Assembly (NCBI RefSeq): GCF_040807025.1
Contig: NC_090956.1
Span: 2,716,517-2,780,516, forward strand
Length of the DNA: 64,000 nucleotides
Direction of reading: 5' to 3'
Source of the DNA: Struthio camelus
Lineage: Eukaryota; Chordata; Aves; Struthioniformes; Struthionidae
The notes under the pieces are model-generated. The model had not been told where the DNA came from, did no database searches, and saw nothing but the letters and a program-made list of their open reading frames with translations. The position numbers and the translations under genes are program-made. Positions 25,765 to 39,060 of the stretch are shown here, piece by piece (within the stretch, counting starts at the first letter, position 1; every line of letters begins with the position of its first letter).

Positions 25765-28700
25765 AAGGATTTTAAGATGCAGACATGCTCAGCTTGTGAT
25801 GTGAGCACGGCACCATTATACATATGCCCTGTGACAACAGGGAACATGTCTAGATCTTATCTGAAAAGAACCTGAATATCACAGATGCTTTGGGAACAAA
25901 GTGCCCAGAACTGCAGATGCTTTCCTGTGCATTCCACTTTTAAACTTGGCAAAGGCAGTCTTGGCCTCACATTTCACAGGTACCAAAGTTACCACGCTGC
26001 TCTCCAAAAGCTAGCCTACTTCAACCACAGTACATCTTATCCCAGACAATCTACCTGCGCTTTGGCAGAGCTGATAGCAAACTGGCAAATTTGAGGATTT
26101 AGGTCCAGGATAACATCTTGGCCTCAGTTTTCAGGATTTTAAGTTTCCAAAGGTCCTTACAGTAATCCTCATCCTGACAGATCTGTCACAAAGGGCTCAC
26201 ATCAGCTGGCTCCAGGAGCTGCCTTCTTCCCTGCAAAACCCCAGAGACATACAAGCTTTCAAAATCCAACCACCTTATAAGGACCAGGCGCTGCCCAAAA
26301 GCTCCATCCTCTAGTAATTAGGCTGAGACCTGCCATTTCCTCCAAAGATGCTGCCCCGCAGTGCTCAGACAGCAGTCGCCTCGCTCACCCCCAACCTCCC
26401 ATTTCCCACAGTCATTAACTAGCTTCCTTTGCCATCCAGTCTGGCATCTTTTCCCTTCTGGATTTTAAATCATGTTTCATTTTTACCAAATTAAGGGGTT
26501 GTAATACCCTCGAAGACCTTTAACTCTTTCCTTGCGGTGCTATCACGGCAAGGCTCAGCGCTCCCCCAGCACAGAGCGTTTTCCCCAGCTGCTGTGGCTC
26601 AAAGGGGTGGCAGTCAGCAGAATCGGGAGCAGCAGTCAGTGTCCTGCCTTTCAAAAGAGACACTTCACTCTTCTGAAGCTTCCTCTGACTCTGAGCCCAA
26701 GCCAGCTGGACAGCAGTTGAAAGACTCACTCCTTCAGCATTGCCTGCTATTTGGAAACTCCAGCCCAAAACAAATAGAAACATTTAAAATTAAAATAGAA
26801 GAAAAAGGCGATAAAGGAATAAATTGTTCCTCCTTGGCCTACAACAGATAACTTTTTCTAAAGAAACAGAGGAACAGCAGAGAAACAGCAGAGGAACATT
26901 AAGACGGACCATCGGCTGCCCTAGATATGTGGGGAGATGCCAGTATGAGCGTGCAACCTCCCTGAGGCACCTTAAGACAATCTCCATCTACAAATCAGCG
27001 TGGAAAGGGAGTTTTAAGGCCAACACTGTCACCCACCCATCCGTGATCGGCAGCAAGACTCATGAGATTTCAGGTACTCTCAGCCCATATCTAGTGCCAC
27101 GAGAAGTCTTTGGAGGATGGTGAGAAATTAGTTAATTCCCCTTTTTCTCCCTCCTGCCTTCTACTTGCACCGTAAGCACCTAGGCACCCAGCATCCATGT
27201 CTCCATGGAATTGAATGTCACAGTGTATGCACAATAATAATATGGTTTTGACCACCCAGTGACCCATTTCAGAGGATCTAATGAAAAATACAACCACGGC
27301 TGAATGAACTGTAGTGCTGGGTTGCTTTGATTCTCTCCCCCCGCCCCTTTACATGAAGAACTTAATTTCCTGTTTAATACATTTGATGCCACAACTAAGA
27401 GATGGAATTGAGGCAACGCCTCTTATCCTCCCACCTTTTTTCTCTCACCCTTTCCTCCCCCAGAAGAACCTGTCCCATTCTCTTGGCAGGCTACTACTGC
27501 ATGCCATGAGCAACCCACTTGCAGCAACATAGCTTTTAAACTCCAAACCTGAAGCAGCGAAGGGGGCGAAATGGCCTTATCTCAAAAAACAAGAGACAAT
27601 TCCTTTCAAACACAGCATCCACCAAATGCAAGCCCTGGGCTCTGCTTGCATTACTGTTGGCAGACCCATTGTCTTCAGAGCTGCAAAGAGACCTGAAGCT
27701 TGGCCGTGAGCTGCTAAGGAAGAGACATTTGGACATGGTCTGCTGAATGCTGGTGGCAGTTCAATGAATCAGAAGAAAAAGGTTCCCTTCTCTATCCCTC
27801 CTTCCTTTGCCTCTCCCTCAAAGACTTGGAAGATAACAAAGCAGCCACTCAGAGAGAGTTAAATAGGCACAATTGGATTTATTTTGGCACAAGCTCAAGA
27901 TTTCTGCAGGAACGTTACCCCTGCAACACCTGCAGAGAAGAGGTCACACCTCTGCTTTCAGCGTGCTTTTTACCAGGAAAAGCAGCTGGGAGCAGAGGGC
28001 AAGCACAGAAAGCACAACCGCCCAGCAAGGCATGAAGAACACATTCTGGTCACTTTTTCCACCAAAACAGTGATGACATGGTAATACTGCTATAACCATG
28101 GCACCAGTATATTGAGAACTCCAGATTGCCTTATGAGCACTAAAGTAGTAAGCCTATCACGGTAATTTCTTGATTATTGCACTCCTTCAGGAGCAAGCAA
28201 GATCAAACCGGAGGCCAATACAGGTCCAGCTTCCAGCTGCAAAATCTTGCAGCTTTAATAATGCTTTTATTTTACAAAAAGGCAAACAAAGATATCAAGC
28301 AATACATCTAGATTTGGCTGCTACAATGACCCGAACTCCAAAGTCTCTGGAAACGAGAGCAGGAAGATACTTTAATTCTTGCCCAGTAACCTAAAAGGCC
28401 TAGAAAAAAGACAAGTGATTTTAGAATAACTTGGGAACAGGCAACAGAATATGATCGACTGAGTTATTTTTCAAATGTTGGGGCTTTCTGTCATAGTTTC
28501 AGGTTCCCACCGAGTTAAGAGCTCAGAGAACAGAGCTTCTCAGAGACCTGAAGCAGTTATCATTCATCCAGTTACAAACCAATCAGAGTAGGGTAGGAAA
28601 GAATGGGGCAGTACAAGATGCAGGGCTGCTCAAAAACATGCAGATCCTTAAAATTAAAGTCACTGAACCCATCTGCAGGGAAGGAGTCCTGTCATGTATT

Positions 28701-29416
28701 GTAGAGCCAGAACATTGGGGCAGAACATCGCAGTGACACAGCAATACTGCTTGTCCCCCCTGCCGCAGTGTGGGTACTGTTTCCTGGCATGGCCTTCATC
28801 TCTGCTACCAGCAGAACGATGGACAGATACCTGAAGAGGTGAACTAATGAAAACTGATTTCCTAAAGGCTCATCCTCTCCTAATCAGCATATTTGGGGCT
28901 TTAAAAGGGGCAAGACCCAACTAAAGCCTTTCCCGTTTGGGGCGCCGACAAGGATTTCTTTTAGCCTGTATTTGCACTACAGCCTTTTCCTGATGTGAGC
29001 AAACCTTACAGAGGCTCACTATTTCTCCTTTCTCATTTCCTACAGGTTTTATGTGCTCATCTCCAGTGCTCAGGCTGGCTCCTGGACAGAACTGGAAATC
29101 AATAAACCAGCTCAAAGGTAATTATTAGGGGAATCCTCTTGCAAGAGTCATGAGGGAATATACTCCACAACAGGGATGACGTGCAGCTCAGTACGTTATG
29201 CAGCTGAGCACCAAGAACGAGGCAAATCAGGACAGGTGTCTCAGATAAGAGCGGAGTATGCCCATAACCCATAACTGAAACGCTCCTTTGCCAAATACGT
29301 TCCTTCTCCAACAGGCCTACATCACTGCTTACCAGACTACCAACCTCAAGGAACTAGAAATTCAATGTATACAATGAACAACAGAGGAAATCAAAGCAGA
29401 GAGATTGTTAACCTAC

Positions 29417-29726
29417 CAGATCTGTCCAACATTGACGAGCGAGAGGTAGAGAATCCACAGGACAGCCATGAGGATCATGTTAGCACATCCAGTTACCAAC
29501 ACAAAGGCTGAAGTTGCCAGGCCGAACCCAGAGAGGTAGTCCAAGATGCTGTCCATGTTTGACCAGTCCAGAAACCAGATGATCGTTGGGGCATAGCTCA
29601 GTGCATCCAGACTTATCTTCCCTTTGAAGTATCTTTTGACATTCTGCAGGTACAGTTTACATGGGAGCAGCCCCTTTTCTCCTATCAGCTGCTTGTTTTG
29701 ATGGTAAGCCACCAAGAAGGCCACAA
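29417..29726 (-). CDS. LMF1: LMF1 coding exon 2 (membrane helices and first lumenal region)
   Basis: 310-bp internal exon encoding LMF1 residues 67-170. It completes the first membrane helix (V-A-F-L-V-A-Y-H-Q-N-K-Q), then covers a loop with L-L-P-C and the invariant-looking P-T-I-I-W-F-L-D-W-S segment. Two further hydrophobic stretches follow, including V-L-V-T-G-C-A-N-M, and the exon closes with S-L-V-N-V-G-Q-I-W. This matches mammalian LMF1 almost residue for residue in spacing. The acceptor on the minus strand is CCTCTAG just above 29726; the donor is GTAGGT starting at 29416. The exon enters in phase 1 and leaves in phase 2, splitting Trp170 as TG/G. It is separated from exon 1 by about 10.4 kb and from the microexon by about 15.5 kb. 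Confidence 0.97.
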
Positions 29727-32023
29727 CTAGAGGAAAACAAAGGGGGAAAAAAAAGTATTAGAAATCATCCAGGCAGTACATCTTTTGAGCCCAGCATTAC
29801 ACAAGTATATTCATGCCTTGGGAAGGAATTTATTCACCCATGTCCTCATCTCCATGAAAATACAAGGCAGTCGTTTCTATCAACTATGACATGTAAGGCA
29901 TGGGAATTCTATAAATACTGTCTGTCTTCACACCAGGAAGTGGCACAGAGGCTGTTTTGAGATATAATTTTCTCCTCAATTGCTGTAAGGGACATGTCAC
30001 TTGCTGCGGGCAAACTCAACACCAAACTTCTGGGAAAAGCTCCCTGCACAGGAGCGGCTTGACCCGATATAGAAACAAGAGGGTCAGTCCAGCTCTCTCA
30101 GACTCCCCGCGGGACCCTAGGTTAGTCACATACGCTATTCATCTCCTAATGCAGATGAGGAAAACAGCCTAATTGCACTGCAGAGCAAGAGGGAAACCTA
30201 TACATTAATTCCTCAAGATTTTCAGATTGAATTTGCTTTCTACAAAAAGTGTTTGAAGAGACACCAAGAGGGAAGCCGTCAGTTTAGGCACAGAGACTGG
30301 GGAGCACGATTTAAACAGCCAGAAAAGCAGAGGCAACTCCCTTCTGCTTTGTGGCAGCAGAGCACCAGCTGCACTTCTGCACCCCTCTTATTTCTGCCAC
30401 ACAAAACACTTCACAATGTAAGCAGACAACAGCTCCATCATGAATGTTGTTGGCAGTAATTTACAGTATCTGCTGCTCCCAGCACAAATAACCCATGGCA
30501 GACTCCGGCTGTACCTGCAATATTATGCTCCGACTTTAGAGGACAACATATTCCCATTTGGCCATAATGCTGTCTGGGCAGATGCCAAGTATTAGAATGT
30601 ATAGTAAATACATTTAATATTTCAAAATATTGTGAATGAAACAGCATAAACTCTTATGCAGTATTCAAGAGGGGTCCCAAAGAGGCCCTCAGTCTTTTGG
30701 CAGAGCAATGGTTAACGGTTACACATTCCAGTTGGACAAGACAGTAGTTATGTTATAGATTGACCTTCTGGATCCTCTCACATCCTGGTAGGTTGGAAAC
30801 ACAAAGACTTAATATTTTCCTGTCCTCTAAATTGCTACTTTTTACATGTCACTACAGCTCTCTCATTTATAGTAGCTACGCTCTTGCACTGGACAATCTT
30901 GGAACAGCCAGATGCTTTTTTTAACAGCATATAAGCAATTTAATTATAGATTATAGACCTAGAATTTGATGTTCTACAGAGAAAGTTGGTCAGTTTGTAG
31001 GGATTATCTCATATTTTAGGAATCTCCTCCAGTCACCAATTTGCAATTTGTAACTGCAGTAATCTCCATTTCTCAGAAAATGATGAAGGCCAACATTTCC
31101 TGATTAGGCTCCATACATTTTGCTCCCAGCAATTAACTTGCACATGTTTCAAACATTACCCAAACACCAGACACGTCACACGCAGCAATATCAGAAGTAT
31201 CGCAAAAAGCCAGTTTGTCTCCTTCCACTCCTCCTTAGTTAATGATCAAATCCGCTTCTTTCCGTATCTGAATTCTGTCATTCAGCAAACCAGAATTTTG
31301 GTGTTCATCTGGCTGGCATCCTTCATTGGTAACACTGGTTGAAAGCAAGTGTGCAACTGTATCTCGAGCTCAGGCCTGGATTCCCATTTCTTTGAAGTTC
31401 AGACTGATGAGCAAAAGTTTGCAAACTCAGGAAAATTAAATAAATAAATAAATGCCCCATTCTCCCCAAACAAACAAAGGTCTCCAAAAGGATTTCAGTT
31501 AATCCACTTAATGCTTAGGCCATCTCTTTGCACAGCACAGGTATTTTGTTCTCATTTTAAAACTAACACTAAAATACACAATCTAATGCATGTTTGAGGA
31601 CACTGGGAGAATTCCCATCGATTTCAACAGATTCCGAACCACACTGCTAACACAGTAAGTTGGGTTTTAACTGGCTGGTTCTTTTTCCTTTTGTCTTTGA
31701 TATACAGTGAAGGATTTCACTCAAAATGATAAAGACAATAACTTTTCATTCAACTATGGACAGGGAGGGATAAGAGGAAAACTGGTCACAACACTGAAAA
31801 GTCGGTTTTGGACAGCAAATTAAGTGTTTTATATTTTAGAGAATACATTTTTTTCCCAGCAATACTCTGTTCAGTACAACTGTGCAATCAGAAAACCTGA
31901 CACACAAAATCAACAGAAATATAATATTTTCTAGCTTTGGACAGCTTAGTATCTTAACTTTTTGTTGTAAATAAATGAATAAATAAAGCTAACTCTGCCT
32001 TAAAGCTACATGGCCTGATTTCC

Positions 32024-32072
32024 CTTGATTAGCACTGTAATTTGCTGCACGGCTTTCCAAAAGTGCTAATCA
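32024..32072. repeat. Perfect 12-bp inverted repeat with 25-nt spacer
   Basis: Left arm TTGATTAGCACT (32024-32035) and right arm AGTGCTAATCAA (32061-32072) are exact reverse complements. The spacer is 32036-32060. Lies in LMF1 intron 1 in an AT-rich block. Confidence 0.97.
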
Positions 32073-34325
32073 AATTCACCTCTAAATGCTACAGAAATTG
32101 CTGCCTCAACCCATAACGGCTAAGCATTTTTTTTTCTAAAAATGTAAATTAGACCCCTGCACAGTATGCAAGATAAACAAGGAAAGGGTAAATTAGGAAA
32201 AACAAACTATAGCAATTGAAGAAAAGTACACACTGTATGTAAAAATACTGTACAGCCTTTTTAAGTTTAAAAGCAGCAAAGACTACATTATAAGTCGGCA
32301 TGAACTGCGCATCTCAAGATCATTCAGTTTGGGCTCCAGAGTGGTCTTCTCTCAGAACACAGACTTTTCTTAAGATGCTGAATTCCTGCTATTTCACATG
32401 TAATGATTTCACAGCTAAGTACCGTCAGCAACAGCCCTAATTTGATGAAAAACTCATCTAATCCAAAACAGACTCTTAACATTCCACCTATGTTTCAGGG
32501 AACATCTGCCCTCCCAAGCCATCGGGACCCACGTCGGAGGAGCGCTGCTTATTGCTCGGCACGCGGCCGGCGTTTCCGAGCCGTGCTGAGCCAGCCCTGA
32601 GCCAGCTCCCTCTCCTGGACATGTCCAGGCGGGCGTCCAGCTCTCCCTGCTGTAGCAAAACCCAGGCACTGCCGCGGGAGCTTCTGGGGCACCCTTGCAG
32701 CGCGAGTCCCATAGGCAGCACCCCGGTTTTCGGAAACCCCTCCGCCCAATCATTCAGACCTTGTCTCCCAAGATGTCACTTTAAGTGCATCCCTTCCAGA
32801 GGCTCTGCCCTACAGGCAGCGGTTCTGTTTGCCCACACAGATACAGGCAATAGTTGAAGCTAGAAGACAGGTCCTGCAAAGGATTTCAGCGACACAGGTG
32901 ATGCACGGATCCAGGGCAAAAAGTTAGTCAGCTTTGTCTCTTTTCTCTCTCCAGACCCCCCTCTAGAAACAGTATCCTTAAATTGTCTAAGAGAGAGATC
33001 CAGCTCCCTCCTCCAGGGATCTTCCCTTTGATCTTGGCTTAGTCAGAAAGAAAAGTCCCTTTTACCCCCCAAAGCCCGTGCTTTCGTTCCTCTTCCCTTA
33101 ACCCCTGTTTGGAAACTTCTACTCCTTTGGCCTTGTATTTGGGGATTTTCCACTTTCCATCTTCCCACTCCCTTCAGGTAAACATGGTCAGATGAGATTG
33201 CCTCCATCTCGAGCACTTGCTAGCATACTCATTGCACTGCTGGGGTGCAGCGCAAGGTTAACAGCTTCTCTTATTTGTCCTCTAGCTTCTTCCTGGCAAT
33301 ACAATGACAGAGCAATTTTGTTGCATCAACCAGAATTCACTGGTTAACGATCGAGTCGATGCTGGGGAGGACCCAGCTCCCCAGCACGCTCCAGTTCAAC
33401 CAGGCCTTACAGCAAGGAGGCCCCAGGCTTGCGGGCACAGCACCTTCTCCAGCGATAGCACTTTGCTCCATCTCAGCCTCTTCAAACCCTCGGAAAGCTG
33501 CGCTCACGGGCGTTTGCAAGGTTCACATGAGCCCAAGGGTATTCTCATCTCCACAGGCAAAGAGAGAAGAATCTTATCCAAAGAGAGGCTAGAAGGGAAG
33601 GAAAAAAAAAAGGAAAAAAAAAAAAGAGTCCAAACTAGCTGCCAGAATCCTCGCATTAACAGCGATGAAGGCAAGAGGGCAGTGCCTCCAAGATGAATGG
33701 AGCTGCAGGACTGCACACCCCACTCAGGAGAGGCTTTCTCTCTCCTCAGCAAACCCAGCTCCTAAATTTGCAAGCCTCGGGCAATGCATTCATCAGCATC
33801 TCTTGTCAGTCCAAGATTTATTTTTCCTTCAAGCACAGCGTAAGCACTTGCAGAACAAAATTCCTATGCGCTAGGCAGCTTACCTGCACTGGCACCTGGC
33901 TAACCTTGAGCTCAGCACAAGTACCGTGCTGCAGAGCTCCTATGGCAGATGCCCCACCAGCAAGGACATGCAGGATATGGGGCAAGTCAACAGAGGGTCT
34001 GATCCAGTTGCTAACACCAACTCCTACCTTTCACTTTAACAAGCCAGACCCTTCTGACTGTGCTGGCTCTCGCTTTCTGGTATCATCTTATGAAAACAGA
34101 GCATAAGAGGCACTGAGAAGGGAGCTTTTTCAGCAGTTCAGAAAATGTTTTTTCCAATGAGGGTGCAGAAATTGATAGCTATCCCCATAGCTATCCTTTC
34201 CTACATCACTGACGGAAACTGTGTGAGGACAGGGGTGAGCCTACCCTTGCGGGCTCGCAATCCAGAAACATCACCTGGAGACTCCCAGCACACCTGGACA
34301 TATCTCAGAAAGTCTCCACTCCTGG

Positions 34326-34356
34326 CATTAAAACCTGCCATTAAAACCTGCCATTT
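34326..34356. repeat. Short 13-bp tandem repeat
   Basis: The unit ATTAAAACCTGCC occurs twice in a row and is preceded and followed by partial matches. Confidence 0.85.
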
Positions 34357-37300
34357 TTGCCCATCACCCCTGTGGCCACTCATTGCCAGGACTTTTTTAA
34401 CCAAAACTTCTTGGATTTGGGCATCTTCATCCCATCTCATCTCCTCTGTTTCCACCTGAAGCACTTTGCCATTCTTCAGACGATTCACTCCTTTGCAGAT
34501 TGAAGAATTCAGCTTTAGCGACTCCCATGCTCCCTCCCACTCAAGAGGCAGACAGAACCTTTGACAGCTCACATGGGAACACGCTCCTCTACCTGATGCG
34601 AGCTGAGCTTTACATAAGTAATACATGTAAATTGTCATCAACTGCTAATAGACCTTCACTACTTATTCTCACCTCAGAAGGTGCGTTACTGTACTTTTCC
34701 ATTAACTTCCCCCTCCACCTTCTCCTTCCCCTCGCAGCCTCCTTTCTCCCCCCAAACTGAACGCGTTCCTTGTTCAAACCCACATGCTACCAATAAACAC
34801 AACTGGAGCGTGCAACACAAGAATCGCTCATCTGAAATGATTTGGTCTATCCACATTGCCCTGTCACCTCAGTTCCTTTCCCCCAGCTCAGGCTCAGGCT
34901 GTCATGGTAAGAGAATGAGAGAATCCCATTCTTCATGCTCTGTAAAGATTTAAAGATGTGAAATCCAAAACTTTCCGGTCATATGGCTCCCCTCTCCTAC
35001 CCCCCATTTTAAAAAGTCTTAACTTTTACTTAAAGCCTAAACCACAAGAAGAAATGAACCAAGAGCACAGAGCTCAGCATGAAAACCGAACTACATTTTG
35101 CACGTACAAAACAAAGTCTGCCCGGAGCCATATATCAAGTGCACCTTTGACCCAACAAGGCATTCAAAAAAGGCCTAGGCTGGATGCTGGCAAGCTAAGG
35201 TAGGCCCAAAATTGAGTTTTTATTACTAAAAAGGAGAAGGGGGAGAACGCTCAAGGTCTTTTAATTATTATTAGAGAAGTGAATGAAAAATGTTTTCTGC
35301 TGATGAACTCCCCTGCAAAGTTCTGCAGCGTAAAAGCAACAGCACCCCCCTTTCACCACAAAAGCTTACCGACATCAATAAACACAAAGTACAGTCCCTT
35401 CATAACTTTTTTTGTTGCTTTTTCTATTGTCACTAACAGCAAAGCTGGATGCGACTGGATGCGATTGGGTTTTTTTTTTTTTCCAAGTGCTTATCTCCCC
35501 ATTGTCTCTTTGTTTGAAATAGCCTGAAAGCAAATACAGAAGGCTGGGCTGCAGCACTGCTAGGAAGTTCCACCACAGAAGCCAGGCTGTGGCGGCCCAA
35601 CTTACAGGACGCTCTGGAAAACTCCCTCTAGTCCACACCAGCTCCAGGCAAGTGGCAGACTGGGAGACAGATCCTCTTCTTCTTGGCTCTTGTTATCATT
35701 TCCCTGAAACTATCAGCACTTGCTATTAATTTACCTTCCTGCAGCGAAAGTGCTTTGTTCAGTACCAAATCCACTTCTGTCTGGCTTGCACAGCTCTTTC
35801 TTGCAGAGTGAAACGGGGGGCATGTTGCGTGCTAGGAGGACACAGTGCTAACATACTGCCTTTGTTGTGCGGACTTGCTAACAAGCACCGAGCTGAAATA
35901 AAAACCTTTCAGGGGAGAAAGAAAATGTCAGAAGATACACTATAACCCCGACTAGGCAATCTGAAAGCTACTGTGAGCCTTTTAAAACACTTGAGGGAAG
36001 AGAAAGGGCAAAGCAGGGGAGATGGCAAAGGAAAAGTGAAGGACGGACACAAGCCGAGAGTCAGGAACCTACAGGAAGTCGAACTCCCACGAGAAGGCTT
36101 TAGATTTCAGAATTCGGAAGTAGCAGCCTGAACCTCCCGTAGCTCTAGCTCTGGGGAAAGAAAATACTACCATTAAACAATACAAAGGGAGAAGGAAGAT
36201 AAACTGGATTTACATAATAGTGTTTATTTCAAAGCACTCCACGAGGCATGGCTGAAATTGGGAAGGGTGGTATCTAATTACTGCCATCAGATTCCAGATG
36301 TAGAAGTTCAACTAATTATCCAGAAAGGGCACTTCTCAAAAATGATTTAGAAGGAGGGCAAAGGGATCAAATACCGTACAGTTGTTGTTAAGAACTCTGG
36401 GACTAGCAACAACCTATTTACCTGTAACAGCACTTCCAAAAAGACGCAGTGTTTCTGTACTTACAAAATGGCAATCACTGCCATAAAGGACAAACATACG
36501 CTTCAGTATCAGGATGGAAAGCTTTCAGAACCCAAAACTGCATTTCCCCAAGCTTCCCTTTCCCGCAAATTACTATATCAGAGATTGCAATTAGCCACTG
36601 AGCAACAGGTCCTACCAGTGCAAGTCTCCTGGACAGTTCTCTTTAGATGGCGTACCAGTACTGTAGAAAAATGCCCCTACAGAAGCAGAGCGAGAGGTCT
36701 GGTCAGCAGTGCACAGGGTAGGACCTACATAAACACTGTCTGCCCCAAAGTCCAGGCTGTATTCTGTTTCACTTCACACTCCTCTCCTGCTCTGGAAGCG
36801 TTTTATCACTTCTCACTTCACCAAGTGAATGTGGGCAAATGAAGACCTCAGTGGAGAAAGAGGCCCTAGATCCAATAACATCCCAGAGTGCTGCCAGTCA
36901 TGAGAACTTCAGCATCACCTAATTTGCAACTGCACTGTGCTTAGTTACCATTAAAAATAGAAACGCACCAAATATGCACGTCTCCATTTACCTTAACGCT
37001 CAGCTAGGAGAACCCCACTGGCATAGCACTAATCCAAATAGTAAGCCTCCCTGCATGTTTTCAGCTCGGACCTGTCTTCCCCTTTCTTCCCATTCCTGCA
37101 AGCAGCAGGTGGTTTTGACCACTGGGCTCCACAGATCCTTCCACACCTTCCCATCTCTAACCTGCTTCTTAGACAACAGTCACTTTGCCAGGGACTTCCC
37201 AGGCCCTAGCTGCTTCTGGAAACCCCCTTCGAAAAATAGAAGAGGAGAGCTGTTATAATCAAACAGGGGTGGGGGAGAAAGGAGAGGATAAAGCAGGACA

Positions 37301-37798
37301 CCTCACACTTGCCTTGCTCTGCATGTCCTCCTTCCAAAGACAAAGATCCAGAGGGAAAGCATCTCCTGCATCCAGCAATAAAATAGAGCCTCTCAAGAGG
37401 ACTGGAGCAGCAGGGAGGAAGGAGGTGACAGGCCCCCAAACCACACTTCACAGTTCTGTCCCTAATCTCAGCATCACGACAGAGCCCGTATCATACTTCT
37501 CTCTGCTAGTCCAGGAGGGTCCTTCACTCTCCCATCCCTCCTCTTCCACTCAGGACTTTTCAACTCACGCAGCTGCAATCGTCAAGGAGTGACCAGTTGC
37601 CTTCACATTTTAGCAAGCAGTCCCCCCAGAGGATTTGTTTCTTAACACAGCAGGAACAAAAGGGTTATGTTTAAAAGCATGAAATGAAAGAAGGGGGAAA
37701 AACATCCCACGACTGAAGAATGTCAAACTGTCACAACGGCATCAACTGTTTCCTCAGTAAGCCTGAGACTCGGTGTGTGCAGAATAGCTGCGGCTGGT

Positions 37799-37812
37799 GG
37801 GGGGGGGGGGGG
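37799..37812. repeat. G14 homopolymer
   Basis: Uninterrupted run of 14 G on the plus strand in LMF1 intron 1. Confidence 0.95.
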
Positions 37813-38329
37813 AATCATCTGTCAAAGTAAATGGTTCCATCCTCAGAAAAGAGGCCTAACAGGTTATTTGGCACAGAGGCTTAAAATTGTTTTCTGCTGT
37901 TTTTAAACCCAGGCTCACAAAGGAGATCAAAAGGCAACCTACCTTCCCTTGAGAGCATCCCACCCTTACAGCCATGTCATGGCTTTGCAGCCTTTGACAG
38001 ACTTCTGGCAGCAGTTAGGAATCTGCCTGTTTGCAATCTCTCTCTTAAAGAGATGCCAGTTACCCCTCCACAAGCTCATCGGTTGTAGGCTGCGTGGCAT
38101 CTCCTCCACGCTGGGATCAGAGCTGGAGTCCCAACACTACTGGAAGCGACGGTCAGAAATGGAATTTGACCTATCTCAAATCTAGGCCAGGTTTCTGGCG
38201 TAGGGTCACTTGGCTCTTGCACAACCAATACAAACAGCTGAAATCACTGCTATCTGATTGCAATCAAACAGCAGTTGTGTAATGAGCAGGTGAACTTTTC
38301 TTCTCTGGGACCCCTTCAATGATTACAAT

Positions 38330-39060
38330 TAGAGCCACCTTCCTACCCTGCTCCTTCCAGCCTCTGATACCCAAAATCCTTCTTCCGAGGATACCTCTCA
38401 AAACAGTTTCCCCACTCTAGACCATGAGAGCACATCTGGGCTTCCTCCCTCCCTCTGTCTGCCATTTCCAGGCATTCTCATTTCTGTCTCCTCTTTGGAT
38501 GAGGGCTGAATCCAATTCTCCCTCTATTTGCTGTCAATACACATCTACTCACCAGCCTGCCATTTCAGTTTCATCTTCTGGCTTACATACGCTCTTCCCC
38601 TCTTCCTGCCTGCAGTCTGTAGGGTTCAGTTAATTCCCCACTGTAACTCACCTGACCCTTGAATTCGATGCTTCCTTTCCCTCACCTCATCCCGCTGGTG
38701 GAGTCCTCAGTCAAGTCTCCCACTCAGCAGGCAGCCCTGTTCACTTGACTTGCTGTCCTCTGTCTCATCACCCCCTCACCAAGTCTGAGCCCCCCAGCCA
38801 TCACCTTGTCCCTTCCTATTCCCCCCATCAGCCCTTCCCATCTAATACTCCACCATCCTCCAGACCCGATGACTTGTTATCTCACCCTTTCTCTCCCTGA
38901 CACAATTGCTGACTCTGCTCCACCCTCCTGGCCTCATACCATGAGGTGTCTGAGCTAGTTTTCCCTACTACAGATCTCTCCCATCTCCTGTAGCATCACC
39001 AGCTCCACCATCCACTACATTCATCTCCCTCCAGTTTGAGTTTTGCATCTTCTGTCCCAA
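38330..39060. repeat. Pyrimidine-rich low-complexity stretch
   Basis: About 730 bp in which the plus strand is dominated by C and T (CTCC, TCTCC and TTCC blocks), without a clear repeat unit. On the LMF1 sense strand this is a purine-rich stretch in intron 1. It may be a decayed pyrimidine microsatellite or a composition bias. Confidence 0.6.

Larger units (their letters stand above)
13946..29416 (-). other. LMF1: LMF1 intron 2
   Basis: About 15.5 kb between exon 2 (donor GTAGGT at 29416) and the microexon acceptor. No coding exon was recognised on either strand. It contains a decayed CR1 fragment (18115-18490), the only sizeable (GA)n microsatellite in the window (25088-25127), a 12-G run (25753-25764), and several AT-rich blocks that look like candidate conserved non-coding elements (15860-16621, 18890-19150, 22600-22830, 22990-23290). 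A GC-rich patch lies at about 15165-15320. Confidence 0.8.

Noticed and set aside
34201-34641. Minus-strand segment with C-W-E-S that briefly resembled the LMF1 G-W-E-S motif
   Set aside because: It lies in intron 1, before exon 2 in transcript order, has no matching splice sites, and the residues after W-E-S do not fit LMF1.
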